A stretch of 64,000 bases of DNA from Streptococcus macedonicus ACA-DC 198 (GTDB lineage Bacteria > Bacillota > Bacilli > Lactobacillales > Streptococcaceae), in contig HE613569.1 of NCBI GenBank assembly GCA_000283635.1, forward strand, positions 1,947,501 through 2,011,500, in the 5' to 3' direction. Shown here one piece after another: positions 28,502 to 37,373 of this stretch. The notes below the pieces were generated by a model. That model did no database searches. It saw only the letters and a list, made by a program, of their open reading frames with translations, and had not been told where the DNA came from. Both the position numbers and the translations under genes were made by a program. Numbering within the stretch: position 1 is the first letter of the stretch; each line of letters starts with the position of its first letter.

Positions 28502-28938
28502 CCCCGTATTATTTTGACACCCCCCTGGTCTAAATTTGACACCCCGGGTAATTCATCATCGTTAGCGTCAAAATCATCAACAATCAAGTTTCCAAGATAA
28601 ATACGATTAGCAAGGTTTCCTTTACTACTAGTTGACTGTTGAACTTCCTTAATTAAATCGTATTCAGCTAATTGTTTTTTTATCCTTAACAAAGTTGACT
28701 TTGATACTTTAAGAATTTTCATTAAACTTGTATTTGAATAAACTAGATAAATTCGTCCCTCTTCATCAACCCAATTATTTCTTAGGGAAAGGCTTAGTCT
28801 ATCTTTTAAGATTGAATAAGATACTTTTGAATCTAATCGCATATCTTCATAACGAGGACTTTCAAATAAAAGTTTTGGAAGTTTAAAATATCGTTCAGAC
28901 GTTTCATACTGTTCTACAGTTATTGCATTAAAAACCAT
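28315..28938 (-). CDS. Replication initiator RepA, N-terminal part
   Basis: RepA_N-type winged-helix DNA-binding domain: the RYFKLPKLLFESPRYEDM motif, RLDSKVSYSILKDRL, the conserved NNWVDEEGRIYLVYS and the recognition-helix region SLMKILKVSKSTLLRIKK. Start ATG 28938 (MVFNAITVEQYETSE) is preferred; ATG 28971 is in frame but inside the previous gene. After about residue 150 the frame leaves the RepA sequence and runs 60 residues of nonsense. The protein would initiate replication of the excised element at iterons inside its own gene. Confidence 0.75.
   Translation of the reverse strand: MVFNAITVEQYETSERYFKLPKLLFESPRYEDMRLDSKVSYSILKDRLSLSLRNNWVDEEGRIYLVYSNTSLMKILKVSKSTLLRIKKQLAEYDLIKEVQQSTSSKGNLANRIYLGNLIVDDFDANDDELPGVSNLDQGGVKIIRGWCQIQPLMRLNITRLIIVIILVLERLRKILMNFHSQLKLISHYHKINQLHSLNQSIILSCK
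28491..28545 (-). repeat. Three iterons inside repA (possible replication origin)
   Basis: The block TTTGACAC followed by a C run occurs at 28491, 28513 and 28535 on the plus strand, spaced exactly 22 bases (two helical turns). RepA_N replicons (for example pAD1) are known to carry their origin as repeats in the middle of the initiator gene, and these sit precisely between its two conserved domains. Confidence 0.65.
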
Positions 28939-28942
28939 AAAT

Positions 28943-29104
28943 CTATACCATTTTAAAATAAAGCTGACCATTTGGTTTTATTTCAATAAGACCAAATTTT
29001 TCTAATTCAGCAAGTTGACTTTGACTTTCTTTACGTGAAATTTTTAACTCAAACATCAAAAATTCAATGAGTATTTCACGCGAATGTAGTTCATTAGAAG
29101 TCAT
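28943..29104 (-). CDS. Small helix-turn-helix-like protein upstream of repA
   Basis: The 53-residue protein starts MTSNELHSREILIEFLMFEL at ATG 29104 with AAAGGAT upstream. The segment KISRKESQSQLAELEKFGLIEIKPNG is a good match to the last helices and wing of a winged-helix fold. Its stop overlaps the repA start region. It is probably a regulator or accessory of replication; the family is unidentified. Confidence 0.55.
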   Translation of the reverse strand: MTSNELHSREILIEFLMFELKISRKESQSQLAELEKFGLIEIKPNGQLYFKMV

Positions 29105-29130
29105 GTTTGTATCCTTTCTTTTTAGTACAG

Positions 29131-29162
29131 AAAAAGAGAACAATTTTCATTGCTCTCTTGAC
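29131..29162 (-). promoter_or_regulatory. Hairpin and candidate promoter ahead of the repA operon
   Basis: An inverted repeat (AAGAGAxCAAT/ATTGxTCTCTT) is followed on the minus strand by TTTTC, a terminator-like shape. Just upstream, TTGAGA and TATAAG are 16 bases apart (about 29161-29190). Either the hairpin blocks read-through from the chromosome into the element, or it is the 5' end of the repA transcript. Confidence 0.4.
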
Positions 29163-29286
29163 TTATAGATTTATTTTATTAATTCTCAAAACTCTAGACA
29201 CTTACTTTTTGTTTAATTTCAAAGACTTTCTTTTGAGCGTTTGATAGAAGAAAAAGTCCTGAGTCCTGGCAATAATAAGTTAAAAT

Positions 29287-29688
29287 TTATTTTTTAGTTT
29301 TTTCTTGTAGTTTCTGGTTAATATTTTTTACACGATGATTAAAATTAATATAAAGCACAAGCCAAATCACTAGGTAAATCAAGGTAAATTCTACCAAAAA
29401 ATCCCATGACCAAATGAAAGTTGTCGTAATACCATTCAATAAATTTAACCAGCTATTAATACTGTAAACTAAACAAAAATGAATTATAATTTTCCATATC
29501 ATTGGAATAGTTTCAACCGCAAAAATCATACTAACCAAACCTATCAACCCACTTGTGAAAATAACATTAGCAATTTGTTGAACTGTCTGGGTTTCAGCAC
29601 CACTTTGCCACAAGAAATAGAGATAGCAAAGACCACCAAAGCCTATTCCAATTAAAATATAGATAACCGCACCTTTAATATATTTCAT
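29287..29688 (-). CDS. DUF3021-like four-helix membrane protein
   Basis: The 133-residue protein starts MKYIKGAVIYILIGIGFGGL at ATG 29688 (GAGGTGG upstream; the gene begins 10 bases after the LytTR stop). Four hydrophobic segments are evenly spaced, with a short basic C-terminus. DUF3021 proteins commonly follow LytTR regulators and are thought to modulate them. It is the last gene of a four-gene operon with an ABC transporter and the first chromosomal gene next to the ICE. Confidence 0.75.
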   Translation of the reverse strand: MKYIKGAVIYILIGIGFGGLCYLYFLWQSGAETQTVQQIANVIFTSGLIGLVSMIFAVETIPMIWKIIIHFCLVYSINSWLNLLNGITTTFIWSWDFLVEFTLIYLVIWLVLYINFNHRVKNINQKLQEKTKK

Positions 29689-29698
29689 CACGTCCACC

Positions 29699-30154
29699 TC
29701 ACAATCCCAAAGCTTTTTCCAAATCTGACAAATAACGTCTGCTAACATTTGTCGTCACGTCATTTGTAAGCATGGCCAACATATTTCCTGAGAAGCTATT
29801 TTCTAAGGATTTTAAATGATTAATATTAATCAGAGCATGCTTTGAGATCTGTACAAAGTCAGGATTAGCTAGACGCTCACGAAACTTGTACAAGCGATCC
29901 GTAGTGATAAGTCTTCCATTGGTCGTCTCCAAAATCAAAGAAGTCCCATCAACATCCACAAGAATCAAATCTGACACGCGTAATAACTCTGTACGAACAG
30001 CCGTTTTTACTGGCAAAATCTCCACCCTGCCCTGCTCAAATTTCGCTAAATAATCTAAAACATCTTGGACAGCTTGGTCGTATTTTCCACTTCGTACCAA
30101 AACTTCAATAGTCTCTTTTGGTAAACTGCTATCCTCTTCAAACTGGTAATGCAC
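29699..30154 (-). CDS. LytTR-family DNA-binding regulator
   Basis: This 151-residue stand-alone LytTR protein lacks a receiver domain. The C-terminal LytTR signature is clear: DGTSLILETTNGRLITTDRL, the LANPDFVQISKHALININHL motif and the end NVSRRYLSDLEKAL. The N-terminal 50 residues are a variable helical region. GTG 30154 is the likely start (GAGGAG seven bases upstream). It lies 13 bases after the ABC permease gene and probably controls this transporter operon. Confidence 0.9.
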   Translation of the reverse strand: MHYQFEEDSSLPKETIEVLVRSGKYDQAVQDVLDYLAKFEQGRVEILPVKTAVRTELLRVSDLILVDVDGTSLILETTNGRLITTDRLYKFRERLANPDFVQISKHALININHLKSLENSFSGNMLAMLTNDVTTNVSRRYLSDLEKALGL

Positions 30155-30167
30155 CCTTCAACTCCTC

Positions 30168-31007
30168 TTATTTATGTTTAGTCAATGAAAATCGCTCAAG
30201 ATATAAGCTTAGTGCCAAAAGAACGACGATGCCACAAATGACAAGACTCACTAAAAGTATTTCTTGATTCAAGGTTGTTAAGGTTTTTAATTTCAAACCA
30301 ATTCCTAAAAATTCCTTGGCATCTGCGTTTACAGCGTCTTTTGCAATCAAAAGCTGACGATAAGCAGCTGATACGTAGGCTGCAGGTGTTAATTTGACCA
30401 CTTTTTGTGCAAAATCAGGCAAAGCACCAATCGGCATATAAACCCCAACAAGAAAACCTGAAACAGTTCCAACAATTGTCGCCAAAGCTTCACTTGTTGA
30501 TAAGGTTTTAATGAATTGCAAGACAAACAAAGCAATTCCTGATCCCATAATAGAACTTAGGAGCATGACTAAAAGGATTTGTGGTAAATAATCTAAATCA
30601 AAGCTGACCTCATCTTGCCAGTAGAAGTACAATTTCATAATGGCTAACATAATTAATTGCATGATAAAACCAATCACACTAGAAGAAATTAAATAGCCAA
30701 GATAAAGTTTTAAACGAGAAATATCTGTTAATAAAAAGTCTTCCAATTTATGGCTTACCTTATCCTGAACCAATCGCGTAACCCCAGTCCAAGTTGTTGT
30801 AATACTCGTAACAGCTAACGTTCCACCTAGAACCCAATTATCAAGAAGTTCTTCCAAATTCGGTGTTCCTGCAAATGAATCCTGCATATTTTTCTGCAAG
30901 AAAATCACATAAAGAATAAAAGCAATCAAGGCTCCAAGTAATGAGAAAAAGACACTAGCCTTATTTGAAAAATAAAGTTTTAAGTTTCGTTTTGTCATTG
31001 CCCACAT
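30168..31007 (-). CDS. ABC-2 type transporter permease
   Basis: The 279-residue integral membrane protein has an ABC-2 layout: first helix (AMTKRNLKLYFSNKASVFFSLLG), a large loop (50-100) and five further helices up to the C-terminus. ATG 31007 begins just one base after the ATPase stop (SD GGGAG inside that gene). With the ATPase it would export a drug, peptide or lipid; the substrate cannot be told from sequence. Confidence 0.88.
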   Translation of the reverse strand: MWAMTKRNLKLYFSNKASVFFSLLGALIAFILYVIFLQKNMQDSFAGTPNLEELLDNWVLGGTLAVTSITTTWTGVTRLVQDKVSHKLEDFLLTDISRLKLYLGYLISSSVIGFIMQLIMLAIMKLYFYWQDEVSFDLDYLPQILLVMLLSSIMGSGIALFVLQFIKTLSTSEALATIVGTVSGFLVGVYMPIGALPDFAQKVVKLTPAAYVSAAYRQLLIAKDAVNADAKEFLGIGLKLKTLTTLNQEILLVSLVICGIVVLLALSLYLERFSLTKHK

Positions 31008-31008
31008 C

Positions 31009-31860
31009 TTACGCCATCTCCCTTCCCGTAATGTTCAAAAAGACATCATTGATATTTGCTTTAACATAATCAAAATCATTAATAACTGTACGTTTATCTG
31101 ATAAAATGGCCAAAGCTTTTGAAGAATCTTCAACAATAATTTTCAAACGACCATCTCCCAAACGCTTACAGTCAAGGTCTGAGAAAGCAGCTACGTCACT
31201 TGTTTCAACCAATAAATATGGTTTTGAATAAGTTTCTTTCAGTTCCTTAGCAGAACCTTTAGCTAAAACCTTCCCGTGGTCAATAATATAGGCCATATCC
31301 GCATTCTCAGCCTCTTCAAGGTAATGAGTGGTCAAAAAGATAGTCAAGTTTTCTTCACGTTGTAAGCGATGTAAAATCTCCCAAATCGCGCGACGTGTCT
31401 GGATATCAAGTCCTGTCGTTGGTTCATCTAAGAAAAGTAAGTTAGGCTTATTCAAAAGGGCACGAACGATATCAACACGACGACGTTGACCACCTGATAA
31501 CGTGCCATACTTTTGGTTCAAAAAAGCATCCAAACCTGTCAGATGAATAAGTTTTTCTAACCAAGCTTTATCCTGTTTACGGTAAAACGCTTGGCGACTT
31601 TTCAGATTATCTAAAACCGTCAATTCCTCATCAAGAACACTCTCTTGAAAAACCATTCCAATCTTCAAATCTGCTGCCAATTCAATCTCACCTGACGTTG
31701 GTTTTAAGAGCCCCGTTAACATCTTCATAGTTGTTGATTTCCCAGCACCATTTGTCCCAATATAAGCTAGCAATTTCCCTTCTTCCACTTCCAAATTCAA
31801 GTGCTCAATCACCGTTTTATCTCCGAAGGTCTTGATTAAATCTTTTGTTCTAATTAGCAT
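31009..31860 (-). CDS. ABC transporter ATP-binding protein
   Basis: The 283-residue DrrA-like ATPase has Walker A GTNGAGKST near 38, a Q-loop in GMVFQESVLDEEL, ABC signature LSGGQRRR near 122, Walker B LLFLDEPTTGLD and the H-loop TTHYLEE. The C-terminal 70 residues are the regulatory extension of this subfamily. It is the first gene of the operon ATPase-permease-LytTR-DUF3021, a set known as self-regulated exporters, sometimes of bacteriocins or antimicrobials. Confidence 0.93.
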   Translation of the reverse strand: MLIRTKDLIKTFGDKTVIEHLNLEVEEGKLLAYIGTNGAGKSTTMKMLTGLLKPTSGEIELAADLKIGMVFQESVLDEELTVLDNLKSRQAFYRKQDKAWLEKLIHLTGLDAFLNQKYGTLSGGQRRRVDIVRALLNKPNLLFLDEPTTGLDIQTRRAIWEILHRLQREENLTIFLTTHYLEEAENADMAYIIDHGKVLAKGSAKELKETYSKPYLLVETSDVAAFSDLDCKRLGDGRLKIIVEDSSKALAILSDKRTVINDFDYVKANINDVFLNITGREMA

Positions 31861-31892
31861 AATTAACCCTCCCTTTTGACATTATTTTATCA

Positions 31893-31920
31893 AAAAAAGG
31901 CTTGAAATAAAGCCTTTTTT
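31893..31920. terminator. Bidirectional-looking terminator
   Basis: AAAAAAGGCTT and its perfect complement are separated by five bases, with A and T runs both sides. It lies between the ABC operon and khpB. Confidence 0.7.
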
Positions 31921-31952
31921 GGTAAGCGGTTAAAAATAAGCGGTAAATGGTA

Positions 31953-31976
31953 TTAAAAAAAGCCCTGACGGGCTTT
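31953..31976 (-). terminator. khpB terminator
   Basis: The minus-strand stem AAAGCCC/GGGCTTT with loop GTCA is followed by a seven-T run, immediately after the khpB stop. Confidence 0.85.
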
Positions 31977-31982
31977 TAAGTC

Positions 31983-32990
31983 TTATTGAACAGGCGTTAC
32001 GACCACGTAGCGATTTGGGTCGTTACCTTCAGAATAACTATCAACACCTTCGATGCTTGTGATAGTTTTATGAACAATTTTGCGTTCACTATTACTCATT
32101 GGGTCCATGACATAATCTTTACCAGTTTCAAGCACACGGCTTGCGGCTTTGCGGGTAAATTCAATCAATGTCTCTGTACGGTGTTCCACGTAATCATGAA
32201 CATTCAAAATCACAGAGAAATTCTTTGAATAACGGTCATGTAGGAAATTTTGTGAAAGTAGTTGAAGTGATTTCAACACTTTTCCGTGATAGCCAATCAC
32301 ACGACCAGCTTCTGGTGTTTCAATTTGCAAATTGATTTGACGGCGATTGTGGCTTGTTTCCACAGTTACCTCAATATCCATTTCGTAGATGATTTTTTTA
32401 ACATAATCAGCCACTTCTTCTGTCGCTTTTTCGATATCTTTACTCAATTCACGTTGAGCTGGAAATTCGCTGGCCACAAATTCTTCAAAACTTTGGTCTG
32501 TGTTAACAGGTTTTGGTGTGTCTGAAACTTCTTTTGGCTCTACAACTGCTTCGTTAACATCGTCTGTTTTTCCGAGCGCTTCTAAAACTTCTGTATGTCC
32601 AGCTTCTTCAAGAATGGTTTGTGTTTTTTTCTTGTGCATGACGATGTCTTCCTTGACAGAATCATCGATGACTTCGCCATGTTCTTCCATTTTTTTAATG
32701 ATGCTGGCTACTTTACGAAGCTCCATAGTATCTTCAAATTTTGATGATACATGCTCATTTTTTTGATTAACTTCTTCTGGCACACCTTTAACTGCTTTTT
32801 GGTTAGCACGGTGAGCAGTGACTTCATTAATCCCTTCAATATCTACTTGAGCTGGTTTCTTACCAAAGCCAAAGAAACCTTTTTTCTCACGAGAAACAAC
32901 CTTAATATGGGCTTTAAGACGTGACAAATTTAACTCTTTCAAGCCCTTTTCAATAGCATCTTCAACAGTTCGACCTGTGAATATTACCAT
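31983..32990 (-). CDS. khpB: RNA-binding protein KhpB (Jag)
   Basis: The 335-residue protein has a Jag-N domain (MVIFTGRTVEDAIEKGLKEL, KKGFFGFGKKPA), a long acidic linker (about 70-190), a KH domain with the GRVIGYHGK loop and a C-terminal R3H domain containing ASRVLETGKDYVMDPM and NSERKIVH. KhpB partners KhpA and binds many transcripts, affecting division and cell length in streptococci. It lies 12 bases after yidC in the conserved rnpA-yidC-khpB operon. Confidence 0.95.
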   Translation of the reverse strand: MVIFTGRTVEDAIEKGLKELNLSRLKAHIKVVSREKKGFFGFGKKPAQVDIEGINEVTAHRANQKAVKGVPEEVNQKNEHVSSKFEDTMELRKVASIIKKMEEHGEVIDDSVKEDIVMHKKKTQTILEEAGHTEVLEALGKTDDVNEAVVEPKEVSDTPKPVNTDQSFEEFVASEFPAQRELSKDIEKATEEVADYVKKIIYEMDIEVTVETSHNRRQINLQIETPEAGRVIGYHGKVLKSLQLLSQNFLHDRYSKNFSVILNVHDYVEHRTETLIEFTRKAASRVLETGKDYVMDPMSNSERKIVHKTITSIEGVDSYSEGNDPNRYVVVTPVQ

Positions 32991-33002
32991 AGTTTTATCC
33001 TC

Positions 33003-33818
33003 TTACTTTCTTCTCTTTTGCGCTTTCTTTTTAGCACGACGAATCTTAGCCGCATGTTCTTTTTCAGCACGTTCCTTAGCTTCACGTTCTGCAATAATCT
33101 TAAATGGATTATTTAACAAAAGGATTTGGAACACTTGGAAGGCATTTGATACTGTCCAATAAAGCACAACCCCTGACGCCAAACGGAAACCAAAGAAGAA
33201 GATAATGATTGGCATCACGTAGGTCATAAGCGTTATCGCGAAATTTTTCTCACGCGCAGCTTTATTAGTCAACCAAGTTGAAAGGAATGTAAATAGAGCT
33301 GCTAAAACAGGCAAGATATAATATGGATCTGGTTGTGACAATTCAATCCACAAGAAAGTACCTGTTTTCAAGAAAGCAACACGAGTCAATGCTTGATACA
33401 AAGCCATCAAAATCGGCAATTGAACGACTAGTGGGAGCATCGTCGCATATGGATTAACACCGTATTCCTTGTAAAGCGCTTGGCTTTCCTCTGTCAAGTT
33501 CATGCGGCTGTCTGTATCACGACCAGGATATTTTTCTTGCAACTTTTTAAGCTCTGGCTGCAAGTCTTGCATTTTTTGCCCTGATTTGATTTGCATATTG
33601 TAAAGCGGCATCATGATTGCTCGAATGATAATGGTAAAGAGAACAATCCCAACTCCGATTCGACCATTAATCGATAACCACTGAATAGCTTTGGCAAAGA
33701 AATAAACAATTTGATCCCAGCCATTAGTTGATGAAGCGGTTACTTCGCTGCGCCCACAAGCAGCCAAAAGTATTAAAGTAAGACTACTTAATCCTAATAA
33801 TTTAATCTTTCTTTTCAC
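33003..33818 (-). CDS. yidC: Membrane protein insertase YidC/OxaA
   Basis: The 271-residue lipoprotein-type insertase has a signal with lipobox LLAACG (Cys 21), five membrane segments and the conserved core from [20 protein letters not shown] to the C-terminal [13 protein letters not shown]. The tail is very basic (KKKAQKRRK). It places membrane proteins with or without SecYEG. ATG 33818 overlaps the rnpA end by 17 bases. Confidence 0.95.
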   Translation of the reverse strand: MKRKIKLLGLSSLTLILLAACGRSEVTASSTNGWDQIVYFFAKAIQWLSINGRIGVGIVLFTIIIRAIMMPLYNMQIKSGQKMQDLQPELKKLQEKYPGRDTDSRMNLTEESQALYKEYGVNPYATMLPLVVQLPILMALYQALTRVAFLKTGTFLWIELSQPDPYYILPVLAALFTFLSTWLTNKAAREKNFAITLMTYVMPIIIFFFGFRLASGVVLYWTVSNAFQVFQILLLNNPFKIIAEREAKERAEKEHAAKIRRAKKKAQKRRK

Positions 33819-34161
33819 TATTTAGACCTTCCTCATATAAATTGGCAAGTTTTAAAACATGGAGTAAATTTTTCTTCACTTCATGATAATCAAGTTCCTC
33901 GACACCTTTACGAGCAATGATAACAAAATCATGATGTCGTAAATTTGGTGACAATTCCATGACAACATGTCGAATTTTTCGCTTGATGCTATTTCGGGTA
34001 ACAGCATTACCAAGTTTTTTGCTTACAGAAAGCCCTACACGATAGTGGCCTTGATTTTTTTCTAATTGATAGACGACAAATTTTCGATTGGCAACACTTG
34101 TTCCCTTGCTAAAAATTGCCTGAAAATCTTTGTCACTTTTGACACGATAGGTTTTCTTCAA
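33802..34161 (-). CDS. rnpA: Ribonuclease P protein component
   Basis: The 119-residue RnpA starts [16 protein letters not shown] and carries the family motif [11 protein letters not shown] and [13 protein letters not shown]. It binds RNase P RNA for tRNA 5' processing. The start codon is TTG at 34161, with GGAG seven bases upstream. It is the first gene of the rnpA-yidC-khpB operon and is preceded by an extended -10 promoter element. Confidence 0.95.
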   Translation of the reverse strand: MKKTYRVKSDKDFQAIFSKGTSVANRKFVVYQLEKNQGHYRVGLSVSKKLGNAVTRNSIKRKIRHVVMELSPNLRHHDFVIIARKGVEELDYHEVKKNLLHVLKLANLYEEGLNSEKKD

Positions 34162-34188
34162 CGTACAACTCCATTCTAAATTATTTTT

Positions 34189-34197
34189 ATTATACCA
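34189..34197 (-). promoter_or_regulatory. Extended -10 promoter of rnpA
   Basis: TGGTATAAT on the minus strand, 28-36 bases before the rnpA start. The -35 region is A/T-rich without a clear match and overlaps the tail of the argH terminator. Confidence 0.6.
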
Positions 34198-34209
34198 TAA
34201 AAATTTAAA

Positions 34210-34238
34210 AAGCCCTAACCTCTAAGGATTTTGGGCTT
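34210..34238 (-). terminator. argH terminator
   Basis: The stem AAGCCC/GGGCTT with an inner AA-CC/GG-TT pairing is followed by TTTTT on the minus strand, about 50 bases after the argH stop. Confidence 0.7.
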
Positions 34239-34289
34239 AATATCTTTAAATATTTTATTGGAAAATGCTTTAGGAAGTAGAAAAAATTG

Positions 34290-35684
34290 TTAATGAGTCG
34301 CTTTTAGACTGTTTTTGGCTTCTTTAATTTGCCTTTTGACTTGGTCAAATCCAGTCCCACCAAGAGAATGGCGACGCTCAACAGCGGTGTGTGATTTAAG
34401 CGTTTCATAAATGTCCTCATCAATCAAATCAGAAATTTCTTGGTAACGTTCAAGCGGCACATCTTGCAAACAATAGCCAGCTTTAGTACATTCTAATACT
34501 AATTTACCAACGATTTCATGAGCTTGACGGAATGGAAGCCCTTTGCTTGCGAGATAATCAGCCAATTCAGTTGCATTTGAAAAATCTTTTTCAGTTGATT
34601 CAGCCATATGCTCTTTATTGACCGTCATGGTTTTAAGCATACCAGCCAAAATATCAATAGCCACCGTAATGGTTTCAACCGTATCAAACATGCCTTCTTT
34701 ATCTTCTTGCAAATCTTTATTGTAAGCCAAAGGCAAAGATTTCATAACCGTCAAAAGCCCAAAAAGATTACCGTAAACACGACCAGATTTTCCACGAATC
34801 AATTCTGCCATATCAGGATTTTTCTTTTGCGGCATGATTGATGAACCTGTTGAGAACGTATCTGAAAGCGTCACAAACTTAAATTCATTTGAGCACCAGC
34901 TGATGATTTCTTCACAAATACGGCTCATATGCATCATCAAAATAGAACTATTTGCCAAAAATTCCAAGATAAAATCACGGTCAGACACTGCATCAAGGGA
35001 ATTGCTGTAAGGTTTGGCAAAGCCCATAAGCTCCGCTGTCATCTCACGGTCAATTGGAAAAGTTGTTCCAGCAAGAGCAGCCGCACCAAGCGGTGATATA
35101 TCCGTATGTTTCACATTAAATTCAAAACGTTCACTATCACGCGTAAACATATTATAATACGCCATTAAGTGATGCCCAAATGAAATCGGCTGTGCGTGTT
35201 GCAAATGCGTATAACCTGGCATGATAGTATAGACATGCTCATCAGCCAAGTCCACCAACGTTTGACGCAAATTGGCAAGCTTTTCAATCACTTCATCAAG
35301 CTTAGCTTTTAAGTACAAGTGCATATCAGTTGCCACTTGGTCATTACGTGAACGTGCCGTATGCAATTTTCCAGCCACAGAACCGATTTTAGCAGTCAAG
35401 AGACTTTCCATATTCATGTGAATATCTTCGTTTGACACGTCAAATTCAATTTTTCCACCCTTGTATTCTGCAAGCAATTCTTCAAGACCTTCTTTGATTT
35501 GCGCAGCTTCGTCTTTTGCAATAATGCCTGTTTCACCAAGCATGGTCACGTGAGCAATTGAGCCTTTCAAGTCAAATTCTGCCATTTTTTGGTCAAAAGA
35601 AATCGATGCTCCAAATTCTTCAACCCATTTTTCAAGACCAGCTTCAAAACGCCCGCCCCATAATTTATGATTTTCTGTTGCCAT
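34290..35684 (-). CDS. argH: Argininosuccinate lyase
   Basis: The 464-residue enzyme cleaves argininosuccinate to arginine and fumarate. The start [20 protein letters not shown] is chosen; an in-frame upstream ATG at 35708 gives a non-conserved extension. The fumarase-superfamily signature [16 protein letters not shown] holds the catalytic serine loop; [12 protein letters not shown] and HTHLQ-like YTHLQHAQP are also present. It follows argG after a 450-base structured region, and its likely SD (GGTGG) lies in a small hairpin (35698-35722). Confidence 0.95.
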   Translation of the reverse strand: MATENHKLWGGRFEAGLEKWVEEFGASISFDQKMAEFDLKGSIAHVTMLGETGIIAKDEAAQIKEGLEELLAEYKGGKIEFDVSNEDIHMNMESLLTAKIGSVAGKLHTARSRNDQVATDMHLYLKAKLDEVIEKLANLRQTLVDLADEHVYTIMPGYTHLQHAQPISFGHHLMAYYNMFTRDSERFEFNVKHTDISPLGAAALAGTTFPIDREMTAELMGFAKPYSNSLDAVSDRDFILEFLANSSILMMHMSRICEEIISWCSNEFKFVTLSDTFSTGSSIMPQKKNPDMAELIRGKSGRVYGNLFGLLTVMKSLPLAYNKDLQEDKEGMFDTVETITVAIDILAGMLKTMTVNKEHMAESTEKDFSNATELADYLASKGLPFRQAHEIVGKLVLECTKAGYCLQDVPLERYQEISDLIDEDIYETLKSHTAVERRHSLGGTGFDQVKRQIKEAKNSLKATH

Positions 35685-35757
35685 AACAATGATACAATGA
35701 ACCACCAAAACACGTGGCGTTCAAAGCCTTTCTCTTTTCTTATTTGTTAATTAATAA

Positions 35758-36110
35758 ATAAGTCCAAGGAGCGACCTAGGACTTATAGGGTGTTGCCTCA
35801 CGGGGCGTTGGTCTTAAATGATTCTCACAGGATATCATTATTTAAGCTCGATGCCACTCTCTGTTGACATTAACGAGATAGGTAAGTTATAAGAAAAGAG
35901 TCTCAGATGGGGCTCCCTGTCCCCTTTTATCTGAAACTTGGTGGAAATTTTCGGTACTAATCATCGTCATCATGGCTTGCCGTACCCTAAGTACTGCCTG
36001 TGCCATTCTTCCTTGATTAGGCTTGAAAATTCCTCACCAATTCTTTTTTTACTTATTAATATTTTTATCTACGGCTCACTTCCTTGATTGATATCAAAGT
36101 TACGCCTTAG
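35758..36110 (-). ncRNA. Structured non-coding region between argG and argH
   Basis: The gene-free interval between two genes of one pathway is full of inverted repeats: TTGGTG..AATTTTC (36025-36040) with its partner at 35938-35952 enclosing about 70 bases; a hairpin with GTxTCAGAT and inner GGGG/CCCC stems (35900-35937); CTTAAATGAT (35813-35822) with 35833-35846; and a strong terminal stem ATAAGTCC-AGG (35758-35786) followed by T-rich sequence. I could not match it to T-box, PyrR, SAM, lysine, FMN, TPP, cobalamin, RNase P or tmRNA cores. It may be a cis-acting arg leader or a separate small RNA ending in the last hairpin. Confidence 0.5.
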
Positions 36111-36137
36111 AAACTATTTTATTTATTTTTCTGTTAA

Positions 36138-37328
36138 CTATTTATTGTTTACTTGTGAGTTAACTTGGGTTGGTAGTCCCCAAAGTTTGATGAAGCCTAC
36201 GGCTGCGTCTTGGTCAAAGCTGTCAGCTGATGTGTAAGTTGCCAAGTTTTCGTCGTAAAGTGAGTTTGGTGATTTACGAGCCACAACTTGAGCATGACCT
36301 TTGTAAAGTTTCACTTTAGCAGTACCGTTAACCATTTTTTGTGTTTCTTTGATGTAAGCAATGATAGCTTCTGTCGCAGGGCTAAACCACAAAGCATTGT
36401 AGATAAGGTTTGACAATTCATTTTCAAGAATTGGTTTGAAATGAGAAATTTCACGTACCAATGTGATGTCTTCGATTTCTTTGTGAGCTGTCAAAAGTGT
36501 GATAGCACCTGGGCATTCGTAAATTTCACGTGATTTGATACCAACCAAACGGTTTTCAACGTGGTCAATACGTCCAACACCGTGTTTACCAGCGGTTGTG
36601 TTTAATTTTTGGATAAGGTCTGCCAATTTTAGCTCTTCGCCGTTAAGTGCAATTGGTTTTCCTTGTTTAAATTCAATATCAACAAATTCTGGTGTATCTG
36701 GAGCTTCTTCTGGAGAAGTTGTGATACCAAAAGCAGCCTCTGGTGCTTGATTCCATGGATTTTCAAGGACACCACATTCATTAGCACGCCCCCAAAGGTT
36801 TTGGTCAACTGAATATGGATTGTCAAGGTCAGCAGGAACTGACACACCGTTTGCTTTAGCGTATTCAATTTCTTCTTCACGAGACCATTTCCATTCACGA
36901 ACTGGAGCAATAACTTTCAAGTTTGGATCAAGCGCAGCGATTGCCACTTCAAAACGAACTTGGTCATTACCTTTACCAGTACATCCGTGAGCAATAGTAG
37001 TCGCACCAGTTTTATGAGCAATTTCAACCAATTTTTTAGAAATGACTGGACGGCTAAGCGCTGATACCAATGGGTATTTTTGTTCGTAGTAAGCGTGAGC
37101 TTGAAGTGCTGGAAGCACATATTCCTCAGCAAATTCATCTTTAACGTCAAGGACGTAAGATTCAACCGCACCAACTTTAAGAGCTTTATCATGAATAAAA
37201 TCAAGGTCTTTACCTTCGCCGACGTCCATACAAACAGCAACAACATCATAATCTTTCATGAGCCAAGTAATGGCAACTGAAGTATCAAGACCACCTGAGT
37301 ATGCAAGGATAACTTTTTCTTTTGACAT
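36138..37328 (-). CDS. argG: Argininosuccinate synthase
   Basis: The 396-residue enzyme joins citrulline and aspartate using ATP. Start [20 protein letters not shown] at 37328 follows a GAGAG SD; the PP-loop SGGLDTS is at once visible, with later motifs [13 protein letters not shown] and the citrulline-binding LWGRANECG region. The longer frame from 37388 would include the promoter. The gene has a strong promoter overlapped by an ARG-box-like palindrome. Confidence 0.96.
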   Translation of the reverse strand: MSKEKVILAYSGGLDTSVAITWLMKDYDVVAVCMDVGEGKDLDFIHDKALKVGAVESYVLDVKDEFAEEYVLPALQAHAYYEQKYPLVSALSRPVISKKLVEIAHKTGATTIAHGCTGKGNDQVRFEVAIAALDPNLKVIAPVREWKWSREEEIEYAKANGVSVPADLDNPYSVDQNLWGRANECGVLENPWNQAPEAAFGITTSPEEAPDTPEFVDIEFKQGKPIALNGEELKLADLIQKLNTTAGKHGVGRIDHVENRLVGIKSREIYECPGAITLLTAHKEIEDITLVREISHFKPILENELSNLIYNALWFSPATEAIIAYIKETQKMVNGTAKVKLYKGHAQVVARKSPNSLYDENLATYTSADSFDQDAAVGFIKLWGLPTQVNSQVNNK

Positions 37329-37373
37329 AGGAATACTCTCTTTTCTTATTTTTGTGTTTTTATCAACTTTATG

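Larger units (their letters stand above)
1..29200. mobile_element. Part of an integrative conjugative element (T4SS type)
   Basis: Almost every gene from the left edge to about 29.1 kb lies on the minus strand and belongs to one conjugation or replication module: RepA_N initiator, surface adhesins, VirB2/VirB6/PrgI/VirB4/VirB8/VirD4-like proteins, peptidoglycan hydrolase, SSB, PcfB, topoisomerase III and an ArdC-like protein. This content is known from streptococcal ICEs of the Tn5252/ICESa2603 type. The left end lies outside the window. The right end is placed only approximately, between the first regulator-like ORF (29104) and the chromosomal LytTR operon (29287). No att repeat could be recognised because the partner end is not visible. 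Confidence 0.85.

Noticed and set aside
35758..36110. T-box leader, RNase P RNA or tmRNA between argG and argH
   Set aside because: No T-box core (AGGGTGGxACCGCG), no RNase P conserved cores, no tRNA-like end of tmRNA on either strand.
36917..37249. 110-residue minus-strand ORF inside argG
   Set aside because: Wrong frame of argG with Leu/Lys-rich composition; no SD and no relation to known proteins.
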